The position numbers and the translations under genes were made by a program. The notes under the pieces are model-generated. The model saw only the letters and a list, made by a program, of their open reading frames with translations, did not search any database and was not told where the DNA came from. From contig CAZLZD010000015.1 of assembly GCA_964563925.1 (NCBI GenBank), positions 1 to 64,000 of the forward strand: a stretch of DNA of 64,000 nucleotides, written 5' to 3'. Each line of letters begins with the position of its first letter. The stretch's first letter is position 1. Shown one piece after another: positions 8,923 to 17,900 of this stretch. Source of the stretch: JAUILA01 sp964563925 (GTDB taxonomy: Bacteria > Bacteroidota > Bacteroidia > Cytophagales > Cyclobacteriaceae).

Positions 8923-9636
8923 TTAAGACTTCACTAAGTTGCAGGGAAGGTCAAGGGTGAAGGTGGTCCCTTCTCCAGGCCTGCTGGTAACATTCAGTTC
9001 GCCGCCCATGTTCCTGGCATTTTTCCTGGCAAGGTACATACCCATCCCGTGCCCTTCTGAGGATCGATCGGCCTGGTAGGAGGCCGTAAATACATTTTGG
9101 AGCTGATCTTTATTCATTCCTATCCCGTTATCAGTTACTTTGATAATTACCCGGCCTTCTGAAACAAACGATCGCATTACAATGGTATGGTCGGAATCAT
9201 CCCGTTTACGGTATTTCACTGCATTTTCAAGCAGGTTTTGGAGAATGGATTTCAGACGTGTTTTGTCGGCCTTTATTTCTTCCTCAACCTGGCACAGGTG
9301 GATCATATCAATATCTTCCACACCACCCATCCTGTACACATGATCCCATGTTTCATTGACCAGTGACCTCAGCCTCAGGGGCTGCTCAGCACGCTGCCGT
9401 ATATTCATATCCAGCAGTTCGTTGACTTTATCCGAAAGGCCCTGGTTGGCATTCAGGGCCATCTCGAGGAAACCTTCCAGCTCAGGGTCTTTATTTACCC
9501 GTTTTGCGAGAAGCAACAGCCCCCTGACATGATTGATTGGCGATTTAATATCGTGGGCCAGGGTATAGACAACTGTATTGTCTGGCTGGCTGCCTTGCGT
9601 AACTTCTTTTCTGTTCAAACTCTTCACACTTTCCAT
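8923..9636 (-). CDS. Small soluble histidine kinase
   Basis: A 237-residue kinase core with no membrane segment and almost no N-terminal extension. The phosphoacceptor motif is in YTLAHDIKSPINHVRG, the N-box in LQNLLENAVKYRKRD, the G1 box in DNGIGMN and the G2 box in GHGMGMYLARKNA. Without its own sensor domain it probably acts with a partner protein that supplies input. No response regulator is adjacent. It is convergent with the SRPBCC gene, 30 bases apart. About 250 bases of upstream sequence precede the next gene on this strand. Confidence 0.87.
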   Translation of the reverse strand: MESVKSLNRKEVTQGSQPDNTVVYTLAHDIKSPINHVRGLLLLAKRVNKDPELEGFLEMALNANQGLSDKVNELLDMNIRQRAEQPLRLRSLVNETWDHVYRMGGVEDIDMIHLCQVEEEIKADKTRLKSILQNLLENAVKYRKRDDSDHTIVMRSFVSEGRVIIKVTDNGIGMNKDQLQNVFTASYQADRSSEGHGMGMYLARKNARNMGGELNVTSRPGEGTTFTLDLPCNLVKS

Positions 9637-9883
9637 CTTGATTCACCTGTTAAATCGTCACCCTGCCAGCCAACCTTCGCAAGGAGAAATAGTTAATCTT
9701 ATAACGTAAATGACAGGTGGTTTCGTTTACTTGTGCATGACATCAACCTTTGATTCCACAACCCTCTGATGTAAGAATTTGGTGTGTTTTCAAAGGGAAA
9801 TTAACCAGCTTTGGTGTGAACACAGATTCGGGGATAATATTCCTATTAGGGGCGTGTAGGTAAATAAGTCATTTTTATGAATC

Positions 9884-11269
9884 TCAATCCCCGTTCAGCC
9901 ACGAATATTCATCTACCGGCCCCAGTTTGTTCTGGCAATCTTTAATGAGTTGTTCGGTTTCATAAGTAATTCCTGCCTTCACCACGGTATGGACAGTCCG
10001 GGTATTTCGGATATTCTGTAATGGATCGCCCGTTACAACAAAAAAATCTCCCCATTTACCCACCTCAATACTGCCCAGGTAATCGCCTTTTCCCATGGCC
10101 CGTGCGCCATTGAGGGTGGCGATCTTCAGCACCTCGGCCTCCGGGATTCCGGAATTGACCATAACCTCCATTTCCCTGTGTATAAAGAAGCCCCCAAGGA
10201 GAATTCTCCCCAGTGGATTATCCGCAATGAATGGCCTGTCAGAACCGGTGGTTATAAGTCCGCCTGCATCATAAAACCGTTTTAGCACACCTCTTTTGGC
10301 GGGGTAAATCCCCTGGCTCACATAATATATTTGTCCGGGTTTCTGCTCCCGGCTAACCACTTCCTTTGTGAAAGGGGTTAAAAATTCGCTTTCATCCATC
10401 CAGTCGTCCCATTCAGGCCCGTCAAATCCGCCGATGGCCCCATAGGTCCCGACCGTTGCATCAAAGTAAACCTTGTTTTCCACATACAGGTTGATGATTT
10501 CCTGCAGCGCCGGATCAGCCGGATCAAGGTGCTGAAGGCTGAAATATGCATGTGCAGTATCCGCGAGCAACCTGCCACCAAGGAAGTGCTCCACCCGATC
10601 AATCCCCATCTCAATCGCATCCTGCGGATTAACGGAATTCCCGTGCCCGGAATCAAGATGTCCGGTGACCGTAAGGCCATGCGCATGTGCCCGGCGGATA
10701 AGGGCGCTCAGCTGGGCCGGCGTACAATTCTTTGCCTTGAAGCCGGTAACCCCCTGTGCTGCCCAGAAATCCACCCGGTCAAAAATATCCTGCGCCGAAA
10801 AGGTTGTATCCCAGTCAGGAGCACTCGTCCCGAAATACGGGCCTGAATTCATGATCCGCGGACCGGTCCGTTCTCCCCGGTCAATCCGCAGCCGAAGGTC
10901 CCGCATTTTATATGGTTCCACCTCGCCGGCCGGAAAGGTACTGGTCACGCCGGCCGCCAGGAATAATTTTGGCATTACCACGGTATCATCCCGGGAAACC
11001 CCTTTAAAAGTGACGCGGTAATGGGCATGCAGGTCAAAGAGTCCGGGAAGCAGGTATTCATTAGCGGAAAGGCTGAGAACAGGTATATCCGGCCCGGGAT
11101 CGGCACTATCAATTTTCATGATCTTACCCTCCACAACAAGGATCCCCTTGTTCTCCTTCATGCTTCCTGTGGCCGTATCAAAATACTGCCCGCCGGAGAT
11201 GAACAGGTTCTGGGCCGAGGTACTGATGGCGCATCCTGTCAGGCACAGCAGGATCAATACATTCTTCAT
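9884..11269 (-). CDS. Secreted amidohydrolase family protein
   Basis: A 461-residue metal-dependent hydrolase with an N-terminal export signal; a cysteine in L-T-G-C near residue 13 may make it a lipoprotein. All metal-binding elements of the amidohydrolase superfamily are visible: H-A-H at residues 81-83 (GLFDLHAHYR), a lysine in VTGFKAKN, histidines in TVTGHLDSGHG and DRVEHFLGG, and the aspartate in ITTGSDRPF. The substrate is not evident; relatives hydrolyse cyclic amides or dipeptides. It stands alone downstream of a terminator that closes the thioredoxin gene. The second amidohydrolase of the window lies 4 kb away on the same strand. Confidence 0.88.
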   Translation of the reverse strand: MKNVLILLCLTGCAISTSAQNLFISGGQYFDTATGSMKENKGILVVEGKIMKIDSADPGPDIPVLSLSANEYLLPGLFDLHAHYRVTFKGVSRDDTVVMPKLFLAAGVTSTFPAGEVEPYKMRDLRLRIDRGERTGPRIMNSGPYFGTSAPDWDTTFSAQDIFDRVDFWAAQGVTGFKAKNCTPAQLSALIRRAHAHGLTVTGHLDSGHGNSVNPQDAIEMGIDRVEHFLGGRLLADTAHAYFSLQHLDPADPALQEIINLYVENKVYFDATVGTYGAIGGFDGPEWDDWMDESEFLTPFTKEVVSREQKPGQIYYVSQGIYPAKRGVLKRFYDAGGLITTGSDRPFIADNPLGRILLGGFFIHREMEVMVNSGIPEAEVLKIATLNGARAMGKGDYLGSIEVGKWGDFFVVTGDPLQNIRNTRTVHTVVKAGITYETEQLIKDCQNKLGPVDEYSWLNGD

Positions 11270-11337
11270 TCCCTCAAAATACGAAAACCTGCGTTAGCTG
11301 GAACTATAATGGACAGGAACCGTCAAATATTAATGCA

Positions 11338-11370
11338 TAAAAAAAGGCAGCAATTCCTGCTTCCTTTTTC
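11338..11370 (-). terminator. Intrinsic terminator after the thioredoxin gene
   Basis: Read on the minus strand, AAAAAGG and CCTTTTT-type arms enclose AGCA/TGCT pairing with one internal mismatch, followed by a T run. It lies between the thioredoxin stop at 11384 and the amidohydrolase start at 11269. Confidence 0.7.
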
Positions 11371-11383
11371 CCTTTGTCCACCT

Positions 11384-11740
11384 CTAATTAATCAGTTCCT
11401 TATTGATAATGTTTTCAAGTACATTTTTAGGCAGCGCCCCCGCCTGCATCATAGGCTGGCTTTCCTTTGGAATAAATAACATGCTTGGTATGCTGCGTAT
11501 TTGAAAAACAGCAGACAACTCCTGCTCTGCCTCCGTATCCACCTTGTAGATATTCAGTTTACCATCGTATTCCTTGGCCAGTTCTTCAAGTACGGGAGCA
11601 ATCATTTTGCAGGGCCCGCACCAATCGGCATAAAAATCAATAATTGCCGGTACATCCCCTTTGTATTTCCACTCCTTTTCGGTGGTATAGTCAAATATAT
11701 CTTCTTTAAATTTTTCTGTAGTCAGTTGTATGGTTTCCAT
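11384..11740 (-). CDS. Thioredoxin
   Basis: A 118-residue cytoplasmic disulfide reductase. The redox motif is FYADWCGPCKMIAPVLEEL, and the cis-proline comes in IRSIPSMLFIP. Compared with minimal thioredoxins it has about 20 extra residues before the first strand (ETIQLTTEKFKEDIFDYTTE), a variant common in Bacteroidota. The ATG at 11740 is preferred; a start nine bases upstream (adding M-R-T) or at 11770 is possible. Transcription probably starts from its own promoter, since the gap to the esterase gene upstream is 220 bases, and it ends at the hairpin at 11338-11370. Confidence 0.92.
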   Translation of the reverse strand: METIQLTTEKFKEDIFDYTTEKEWKYKGDVPAIIDFYADWCGPCKMIAPVLEELAKEYDGKLNIYKVDTEAEQELSAVFQIRSIPSMLFIPKESQPMMQAGALPKNVLENIINKELIN

Positions 11741-11964
11741 GGTTCTCATTTTTATTGCAAAACAACCCATTCTCCTTCATTTTGTATGTAACCAATGTTA
11801 CGCCGGTCCGGGTTGGCTGTAAATACTGCAAATAAACTGCCAGAAAACCCGCATACGCGTGTCCTGCCAGGAAGATATACGATTCAGGCTGTCACCACAG
11901 TCTCACGCGGTTAGTGGTATCACAGGATAAGGAGGCGGGAAGGAGACTTTTCTTAAACCCCGTT

Positions 11965-13122
11965 TCAGCGAAACAGTTTCGGTGCAAATTCTGAGAGGTA
12001 AATCCGCCAGACCGACCAGGTATGTCCTCCCTCACTTTCACGATATTCATAGTCAAAATCCAGTGCATCGAGACGTTCCCGCATGGTGACCACACTCTCA
12101 TACAGGAAATCATCTTCTCCGATTGCAACCCAGTAAAGTTCAGGATCAGCTTCCTGTAGCCGACGGATTTGACGGGTACGTTCCTCCTCATCCAATTCGA
12201 CTCCAAACCGGCTCATATCCGGGAAGCCCATGCTCATGACCCCGTAATAATCAAACATTCCGGGGTAGTTCAGGGAGGTATTGATAGTCTGCAATCCCCC
12301 CATGCTAAGTCCGGTCAAGGCCCGGTTTTCGGCACCTTTTTTTACACGGTAATGGGATTCCACCCACGGGATGACATCATTGATCAGGCTTTTCTCAAAC
12401 TGCATATTAGCCATTCCACGTCCTCCGGCCGATTGCGTTTCCATTGGAGGAGAAGCCGGGTAAGCAGCGGCCTGATCGGGATTTCCGTTAGTCATTACCA
12501 CGATCATGGGAACCGCTTTACCCTGGTTGATCAGGTTATCCATAATCGTAGGTGCCGCACCGAGTGTCGGCCATGCTTCCTCGTCGCCTCCGCCGCCGTG
12601 TAACAGGTACAATACCGGGTAGGATGCCTGGCTGTCTTCATAACCGGGCGGCGTGTAAATAAACATCCGGCGGGTCAGATCCAGGGTGGGTGATTCATAC
12701 CAAACCTGGTGTACTGTTCCCTTCGGACCATGCTTTGGCGCATAGAGCGCTGAAGCTTGTCCGGGAACAAAAAGCACGTTATTGACAGACCAGGTCCCGT
12801 CACGCTGCACTTCCTTATTGGACGGGTCCAGCGTCTTCACGCCATCTACTGTAAAACTGTAGGCATAAAGTTCTGGTGCCAGCGGACCAACCGTAACTTC
12901 CCAAATCCCTGAATCTCCTTTGACCAGGGTAGTATTCTCCCCGAAAGACATCCAGCTCCCGTTCACCTTGACCGAATCTGCCCGGGGTGCCGCGATGCGA
13001 AAAGTGACGCGGCCATCCTCGTGTACTTCCGGTGACTGAATCGGATTTTGTGTGTGAACCTGGGTAGCTATCGCACAGAAAAGGCAACTGATAAACGCTC
13101 GTATAAGGACTGAATATTTCAT
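11965..13122 (-). CDS. Secreted esterase with N-terminal Ig-like esterase domain
   Basis: A 385-residue exported hydrolase with signal peptide MKYSVLIRAFISCLFCAIAT. Residues about 30-130 form the beta-sandwich that precedes many feruloyl and enterochelin-type esterases (RVTFRIAAPRADSVKVNGSW). The catalytic alpha/beta-hydrolase follows, with the oxyanion region YPVLYLLHGGGGDEEAW, the nucleophile elbow GLSMGG and the terminal histidine in ESEGGHTWSVW. It resembles carbohydrate esterase family 1 in outline; its substrate is uncertain. It is the last gene of a minus-strand unit and starts 11 bases after the carboxylesterase stop. Confidence 0.88.
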   Translation of the reverse strand: MKYSVLIRAFISCLFCAIATQVHTQNPIQSPEVHEDGRVTFRIAAPRADSVKVNGSWMSFGENTTLVKGDSGIWEVTVGPLAPELYAYSFTVDGVKTLDPSNKEVQRDGTWSVNNVLFVPGQASALYAPKHGPKGTVHQVWYESPTLDLTRRMFIYTPPGYEDSQASYPVLYLLHGGGGDEEAWPTLGAAPTIMDNLINQGKAVPMIVVMTNGNPDQAAAYPASPPMETQSAGGRGMANMQFEKSLINDVIPWVESHYRVKKGAENRALTGLSMGGLQTINTSLNYPGMFDYYGVMSMGFPDMSRFGVELDEEERTRQIRRLQEADPELYWVAIGEDDFLYESVVTMRERLDALDFDYEYRESEGGHTWSVWRIYLSEFAPKLFR

Positions 13123-13133
13123 AACTGATCGGT

Positions 13134-14714
13134 TTAATTAGTCGTTGGTGACAGGTAATAATTTTTCCAAAACTGAAGTTTCTCCCTGGTGGGCAGAGTC
13201 TGTGTTGCTGTGACTGAGTCAATGACCAGTACGTTTTCATCCGGTCTCGAATAGGGTTCCCATTCCGGCAGGCCTTCCCCGTTCGGATTACCGTCGCGCG
13301 CAAAATTTACCCAGTATGTTGACATCATTTCTGCTATCTTCCGGTCGGTTTCCTCCCAGGGCCGGTCCAGGGTATGCAGGTTGTCGTACGCGTAAACAAT
13401 CTCGCCGGAATGAAAGGCCCCGAAGCGGGTATCCGGACCGTAAGCAGGTAATGCCCGGTTGAAGTTGTAGAGGTATACCGGGTCGCTGCCGGTGCTGTCC
13501 TGCATCCGGGCCCACATATAGACCTGGGCACCGAATGACTCGTCCCGGTTCATATGGTATTGAGCCTCGCGTACCTGCTCAGGGTTATCCGCCGGGTAGG
13601 CAGCAAAAAACTCGTCTTCCCGCTCCCCGAAGCGCTGGTTAATCCTTTCACGGAATTCAGCCTCACCCACGGGTTCACCCATCAGCACATCGTTATCATT
13701 CCAGCCAATCAGCATGGGCACATCGTGTTGTTTCCCCTCCCGGTACATTGCAAGGATACGGGACGGTACTACATGACCATCGGCATATGGTGCAGTCAAT
13801 CCGCCCTGTACCGAAAGAATACTATCTGCCGGAAGCTCCCTCAATGCCTCCAGTGAGGAAACTCCTGCCGACCGGGCAAACACCAGGCCCAGCGAATCTG
13901 CACTGGCCGGGGCCAGCTCAGTCCCGCGCAACGGGCTGGGTAAAAAACCGGCACCGCTTTCCCCGATGGCACGATGGAACAAGCCACGGGCCCCCGGGGT
14001 AACAGTAAGGACATTCACCGCGAAGGAACCGGCCGATTGTCCGGCGATCGTCACATTCCCGGGATCTCCGCCGAATTCTTCAATATTCTGTTTAACCCAG
14101 TGCAGGGCGGCAATCATATCCAGGATGGCATAATTTCCCGAAGTCCCCGCTTCTGACTCTGCGGATAATTCGGGGTGGGCCAGGAAGCCAAATTTTCCCA
14201 CCCGGTAATTGATGCTGACAAAGACCACTCCCTTTTTTGCCATGGAAGTTCCTTCGTAGATCGGACAGGCGCTGCCGCCGGACTGGAATCCACCGCCATG
14301 TATATAAACAATGACCGGAAGCTTCTCCTCCGTATGACGCGCCGGGGTCCAGACATTAAGATAAAGGCAGTCTTCGCTTATCGGGGTTTCGGGAATCAGG
14401 AATTCGGATGACCAGAACATAAACGGGCGTGGTTCGTTCTGCATGGCACTTGGTCCGAATTCGGTACAATCAAGCGTTCCCTCCCAGGGCTCAACCGGCT
14501 GCGGAGGTTTCCAGCGAAGCTCATCCACCGGAGGGGCGGCAAAGGGGATTCCCCGGAACACGTGGATGCTGTCCTCAGCCAGGAATTCTCCGGCAATTTC
14601 TCCTCCTGTAACCTCACGGAGTTCGTTTACCTCCTCAGGCTGGTCAGGACTCAGGCATCCCCACAGCAGAATCAGGAAACTGGTCCCCATAAAATATCGA
14701 CGGATCCCTTGCAT
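13134..14714 (-). CDS. Carboxylesterase family lipoprotein (type B)
   Basis: A 526-residue type-B carboxylesterase. Diagnostic elements are the N-terminal FRGIPFAAPPVDELRW, EDCLYLNVWTP, the oxyanion hole in VYIHGGGFQSGG, the nucleophile in VTIAGQSAGSFAV and the histidine in FGAFHSGEIVYAY. The start at 14714 is chosen because it begins a lipoprotein signal (L-L-W-G-C) and lies seven bases after the stop of the upstream small gene; a longer frame reaching 14888 would overlap that gene. Probably anchored in the envelope, cleaving esters of an imported substrate. Part of the unit with the amidohydrolase at 15179. Confidence 0.9.
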   Translation of the reverse strand: MQGIRRYFMGTSFLILLWGCLSPDQPEEVNELREVTGGEIAGEFLAEDSIHVFRGIPFAAPPVDELRWKPPQPVEPWEGTLDCTEFGPSAMQNEPRPFMFWSSEFLIPETPISEDCLYLNVWTPARHTEEKLPVIVYIHGGGFQSGGSACPIYEGTSMAKKGVVFVSINYRVGKFGFLAHPELSAESEAGTSGNYAILDMIAALHWVKQNIEEFGGDPGNVTIAGQSAGSFAVNVLTVTPGARGLFHRAIGESGAGFLPSPLRGTELAPASADSLGLVFARSAGVSSLEALRELPADSILSVQGGLTAPYADGHVVPSRILAMYREGKQHDVPMLIGWNDNDVLMGEPVGEAEFRERINQRFGEREDEFFAAYPADNPEQVREAQYHMNRDESFGAQVYMWARMQDSTGSDPVYLYNFNRALPAYGPDTRFGAFHSGEIVYAYDNLHTLDRPWEETDRKIAEMMSTYWVNFARDGNPNGEGLPEWEPYSRPDENVLVIDSVTATQTLPTREKLQFWKNYYLSPTTN

Positions 14715-14721
14715 TGGCAAT

Positions 14722-15153
14722 CTATTTTTGTTCGTACCCGACATGCTCCATTTCCTCTTCAAAATCAGTATCAAACCGGAACCCATGCACCCTCCATTCT
14801 TCTCCCGGCCGGTAAAACTGAAAAATAAACCGTATGGGCTGACGGTCATACCTGGCCATGTACGTGTATATCCGGTATGTGTCCGCAAAATTCTTTACAC
14901 CAAACAGTTCATAGCCGTGGAGCATTCCAAACGTGTCCGGCGTAAGCACTTCCATCCTTGTCTTCAGGTTGGACACGGCCTCCTTGTTTTGCTCCATCCA
15001 CGGATTAGTGCCGTAAAGGTAGTCGAGGGCCGGACCTGATCCTTCGGCATCAAACGTTATGAAAAACGTATTAATGATGTCTTCGGGTTGCTGGGCACTA
15101 ACCACAGAACTGAATAACGTTAAGAATAATACAAAAAGAACAGTTGATTTCAT
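14722..15153 (-). CDS. Small secreted protein of unknown function
   Basis: A 143-residue protein with signal peptide MKSTVLFVLFLTLFSSVVSA. The mature part begins QQPEDIINTFFITFDAEG and ends FDTDFEEEMEHVGYEQK; the overall pattern, with alternating strands and a helix at the start, suggests a small NTF2-like or DUF3887-like fold, but this is a guess. The ATG at 15153 is selected for the signal peptide. It is 25 bases behind the amidohydrolase and 7 before the carboxylesterase, so it is clearly within that operon. Confidence 0.7.
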   Translation of the reverse strand: MKSTVLFVLFLTLFSSVVSAQQPEDIINTFFITFDAEGSGPALDYLYGTNPWMEQNKEAVSNLKTRMEVLTPDTFGMLHGYELFGVKNFADTYRIYTYMARYDRQPIRFIFQFYRPGEEWRVHGFRFDTDFEEEMEHVGYEQK

Positions 15154-15178
15154 GGCTGAATGGTATTGAGTGTAAATA

Positions 15179-16426
15179 TCAGGGATGAACGGTTTGTCCG
15201 CCTTTAATGACCAGCAAGACTTCCTGCAGCGATTGAAGGGTGGTAGCGGGATTGCCACTGACCACAATAATGTCGGCGAGCAAGCCTTCCTGCAATCTAC
15301 CCCGGTCTGCCAGTCCGAATACCTCCGCATTCACACTGGTAACCGAACGTAGTACGGCGAGGTTATCCATACCCCACTCACTCATCAGGAGCAGTTCCTT
15401 CACATTCTCCCCGTGTTCAAACACACCCACATCGCCACCGGCCACGATCGTAACCCCCGATTTAAGCGCACGCTGAAAGGATGTCCTTTTGTCCTGAATG
15501 GTTTGCGGTTCGGGTTCACTTTTATCATCCCATCCTCGATATTGGGTGATGGAATAGGTAGCGGCAAGGGTGGGACAAAGAGCCACCCCGTTGTTTTTCA
15601 TTAACGCCAGAACCTCGTCAGTCGCTTCCGTGCCGTGCTCGATGGTCAATACCCCGGCACGTGCAGCTCTTGCCATTCCCTCCGCCGTGGAGGCATGGGC
15701 CACCACATCCCTTCCGCTGCTGCGGGCGGTGGCCACAATGAGTTTTAGTTCTTCCTCGGAGAATGTAGGCCTGGCCTCGCCGGCCGGTCCCCAGCGATAA
15801 TCAGCATATACCTTAATGAAGTCTGCACCCTTCCCAATCTGCTCGCGCACCACCCGAACCAGCTCATGGCTGTCAGCTTCCTGGGCGCCAAGCGGAACAT
15901 TCATGTCGGGCCGGAAACCGGACGGACCGTAACTTCCGGTGGCTACGATGGCAGGGCCGGCCACCAGCATCCGGGGCCCTTCTGTGATTCCCGTCTCAAT
16001 ACTTCGCCTGACGGCCACATCGGCATATCCAGCACCTTCGGAGCCCAGGTCCCGGACGGTGGTGAAGCCCGCCAGCAACTGGCGGCGCGCCATGGCCGCT
16101 CCCCGGATGGCCCGGAGCTCAGGCGATTCCTTCAGTACCTGGTCGTTCCATGAGGTCTGATTATAGGGATACAGCAACACATGGGAGTGACCTTCGATCA
16201 TACCAGGCATGATAGTGGCATCACCAAGATCCATCACCGAATCTGCCCGGCTGTTCAGGTTGACGGCCGGACCGGCTGCCGCTATCCGGTCACCATTGAT
16301 CAATATGCCCCACCCTTCCCGGATTTCCGTCCCGTCAAACAGGTGGTCTGCGGTGAGAAGTATGGTCTGGCCGGATGCTCTTCCGATACTAATGGTTATT
16401 CCGAACACAAGGAAGAAACGTAACAT
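15179..16426 (-). CDS. Secreted amidohydrolase (Xaa-Pro dipeptidase-like)
   Basis: A 415-residue amidohydrolase-superfamily enzyme with a signal peptide beginning MLRFFLVFGITISIG, chosen as the start over an upstream ATG at 16453. Metal ligands are H-S-H in MIEGHSHVLLYP, the carboxylated lysine in ADFIKVYADYRW, histidines in DVVAHASTAEG and LTIEHGTEA, and the aspartate in IVAGGDVGVF. The pattern is that of the branch that includes prolidase-like and imidazolonepropionase-like secreted enzymes. It is first of four closely spaced minus-strand genes with two esterases, which suggests a common substrate carrying amide and ester bonds. Confidence 0.88.
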   Translation of the reverse strand: MLRFFLVFGITISIGRASGQTILLTADHLFDGTEIREGWGILINGDRIAAAGPAVNLNSRADSVMDLGDATIMPGMIEGHSHVLLYPYNQTSWNDQVLKESPELRAIRGAAMARRQLLAGFTTVRDLGSEGAGYADVAVRRSIETGITEGPRMLVAGPAIVATGSYGPSGFRPDMNVPLGAQEADSHELVRVVREQIGKGADFIKVYADYRWGPAGEARPTFSEEELKLIVATARSSGRDVVAHASTAEGMARAARAGVLTIEHGTEATDEVLALMKNNGVALCPTLAATYSITQYRGWDDKSEPEPQTIQDKRTSFQRALKSGVTIVAGGDVGVFEHGENVKELLLMSEWGMDNLAVLRSVTSVNAEVFGLADRGRLQEGLLADIIVVSGNPATTLQSLQEVLLVIKGGQTVHP

Positions 16427-16739
16427 ATTCTGTCCAACTGATGAGGTGATCAATTTACATAAAATCTCTAAACTACCCGCTCAGCTTTCCTGAAAAGCCT
16501 GGTTATGCGTAACCGGATCATTTCCCGTTTTTTACAGTACATGCGAAAAAGTATTCTTCCATTTCCCCCGCTGATCCAGCCGGAAGAAACGCCCCGGGTC
16601 GGTTCCATTGGCCGGAAGGAGACGGAAGAGTAAGTTCATCAAATAGTCTTTCTTTCCCTTCATTCCGGTCACAGTTACCAATTTTTCCAAATAGTTAATA
16701 TATTGCAGGTCCCCTTTGAAGTAATCAAATCAAATACCA
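16427..16739. other. Divergent intergenic region
   Basis: 313 bases between the divergent amidohydrolase and oxidoreductase genes, presumably holding both promoters. A near match to the TAnnTTTG element lies before the amidohydrolase. A small perfect hairpin (GGTTA, loop TGCG, TAACC) is at 16501-16514. I see no gene in it. Confidence 0.4.
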
Positions 16740-17885
16740 ATGAAAAAAATTAATGTTGGTGTCGTCGGCACCGGATTCATAGGCCCTGCCCACATAGAGG
16801 CGATTCGCAGATTGCCAAATACGAACGTCATGGCGTTATGCGAGATTACCCAGCCCATTGCAAGGGAAAAGGCAGATATGCTGGGCATTGAAATTGCCTG
16901 TACATTTGAAGAACTGCTGAAGATTGATGAGGTCGAGGTCGTCCATATCTGTACACCCAACTTTCTTCATTATGCCCAGGCGAAAGCGGTTCTGGAAGCC
17001 GGTAAACATGTGGTTTGTGAGAAACCCCTGGCCACGAAACTGGATGAAGCCAAAGAGTTGGTAGATCTGGCGGCTGAAAAGGGCCTCGTAAATGCCGTGC
17101 ATTTCAACCTCAGGTATTACCCCCTGATCCGGCAGATGAAAACCATGAGGGAAAAGGGAGACCTGGGTGATATATATTCTGTCATCGGCTCCTATCTGCA
17201 GGACTGGCTGTTCTACAATACGGATTACAACTGGAGGCTGGAACCCGATAAGTCGGGCGACTCACGCGCCATCGCCGATATCGGCTCGCACCTGATGGAT
17301 TGCATGGAATACATAACCGGACTGGAAACGGTAGCGGTTATGGCCGATTTCAACACGGTACATAAAACACGGAAAAAGCCCCTGAAGGAAATAGAAACCT
17401 ATTCCGGCAAAACCCTCAAACCTGAAGATTACGAAGATGTACCGATCAACACGGAAGATCACGCCAACGTGTTGTTACGATTCAGTAATGGAAATACAGG
17501 AGTTATAACCGTATCACAGGTTACAGCCGGGCACAAAAACCAGATGAAACTGGAATTCGCCGGGTCCAAAAAAACCGTATCCTGGAATTCGGAGGAACCA
17601 AACAGGATCTGGATCGGGAACCGGGATGGTGCCAATGAGGAGCTGGTCCGGGATCCCGCATCGGCCTATCCGGAAGCAGGCCTTCTGATGTCGTTCCCGG
17701 GCGGCCATAATGAGGGTTTTCCCGATACCTCCAAGCAACTCTTCAAAGAGGTCTACCAGGCGGTAAGCGAAGGCAAACAACCGGATTCTCCGCTGTACCC
17801 AACCTTTGCTGACGGATACAGGGAATTGCTGCTTTGTGAAAAGATGCTGGAATCCAACCGGAAGCAGGCCTGGGTAGAGGTGTAG
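16740..17885 (+). CDS. Gfo/Idh/MocA family oxidoreductase
   Basis: A 381-residue NAD(P)-dependent sugar or cyclitol dehydrogenase. The N-terminal Rossmann motif is VGVVGTGFIGPAHIEAI, the catalytic-site loop contains HVVCEKPLATKLDEA, and the middle has NLRYYPLIRQMK and SHLMDCMEYITG, typical of the C-terminal alpha/beta domain that shapes the sugar pocket. No export signal is present. It appears to be monocistronic, with a convergent M23 peptidase gene 15 bases after its stop. The sugar substrate cannot be deduced. Confidence 0.92.
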   Translation: MKKINVGVVGTGFIGPAHIEAIRRLPNTNVMALCEITQPIAREKADMLGIEIACTFEELLKIDEVEVVHICTPNFLHYAQAKAVLEAGKHVVCEKPLATKLDEAKELVDLAAEKGLVNAVHFNLRYYPLIRQMKTMREKGDLGDIYSVIGSYLQDWLFYNTDYNWRLEPDKSGDSRAIADIGSHLMDCMEYITGLETVAVMADFNTVHKTRKKPLKEIETYSGKTLKPEDYEDVPINTEDHANVLLRFSNGNTGVITVSQVTAGHKNQMKLEFAGSKKTVSWNSEEPNRIWIGNRDGANEELVRDPASAYPEAGLLMSFPGGHNEGFPDTSKQLFKEVYQAVSEGKQPDSPLYPTFADGYRELLLCEKMLESNRKQAWVEV

Positions 17886-17900
17886 AGGTATTCTGTCCCG

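Noticed and set aside
14715..14888. Longer start of the carboxylesterase
   Set aside because: It would overlap the small secreted protein gene by 167 bases and bury the lipoprotein signal.
16541..16633. 30-codon frame in the intergenic region before the oxidoreductase gene
   Set aside because: No ribosome site, proline- and charge-rich translation with no fold, and short enough to occur by chance.
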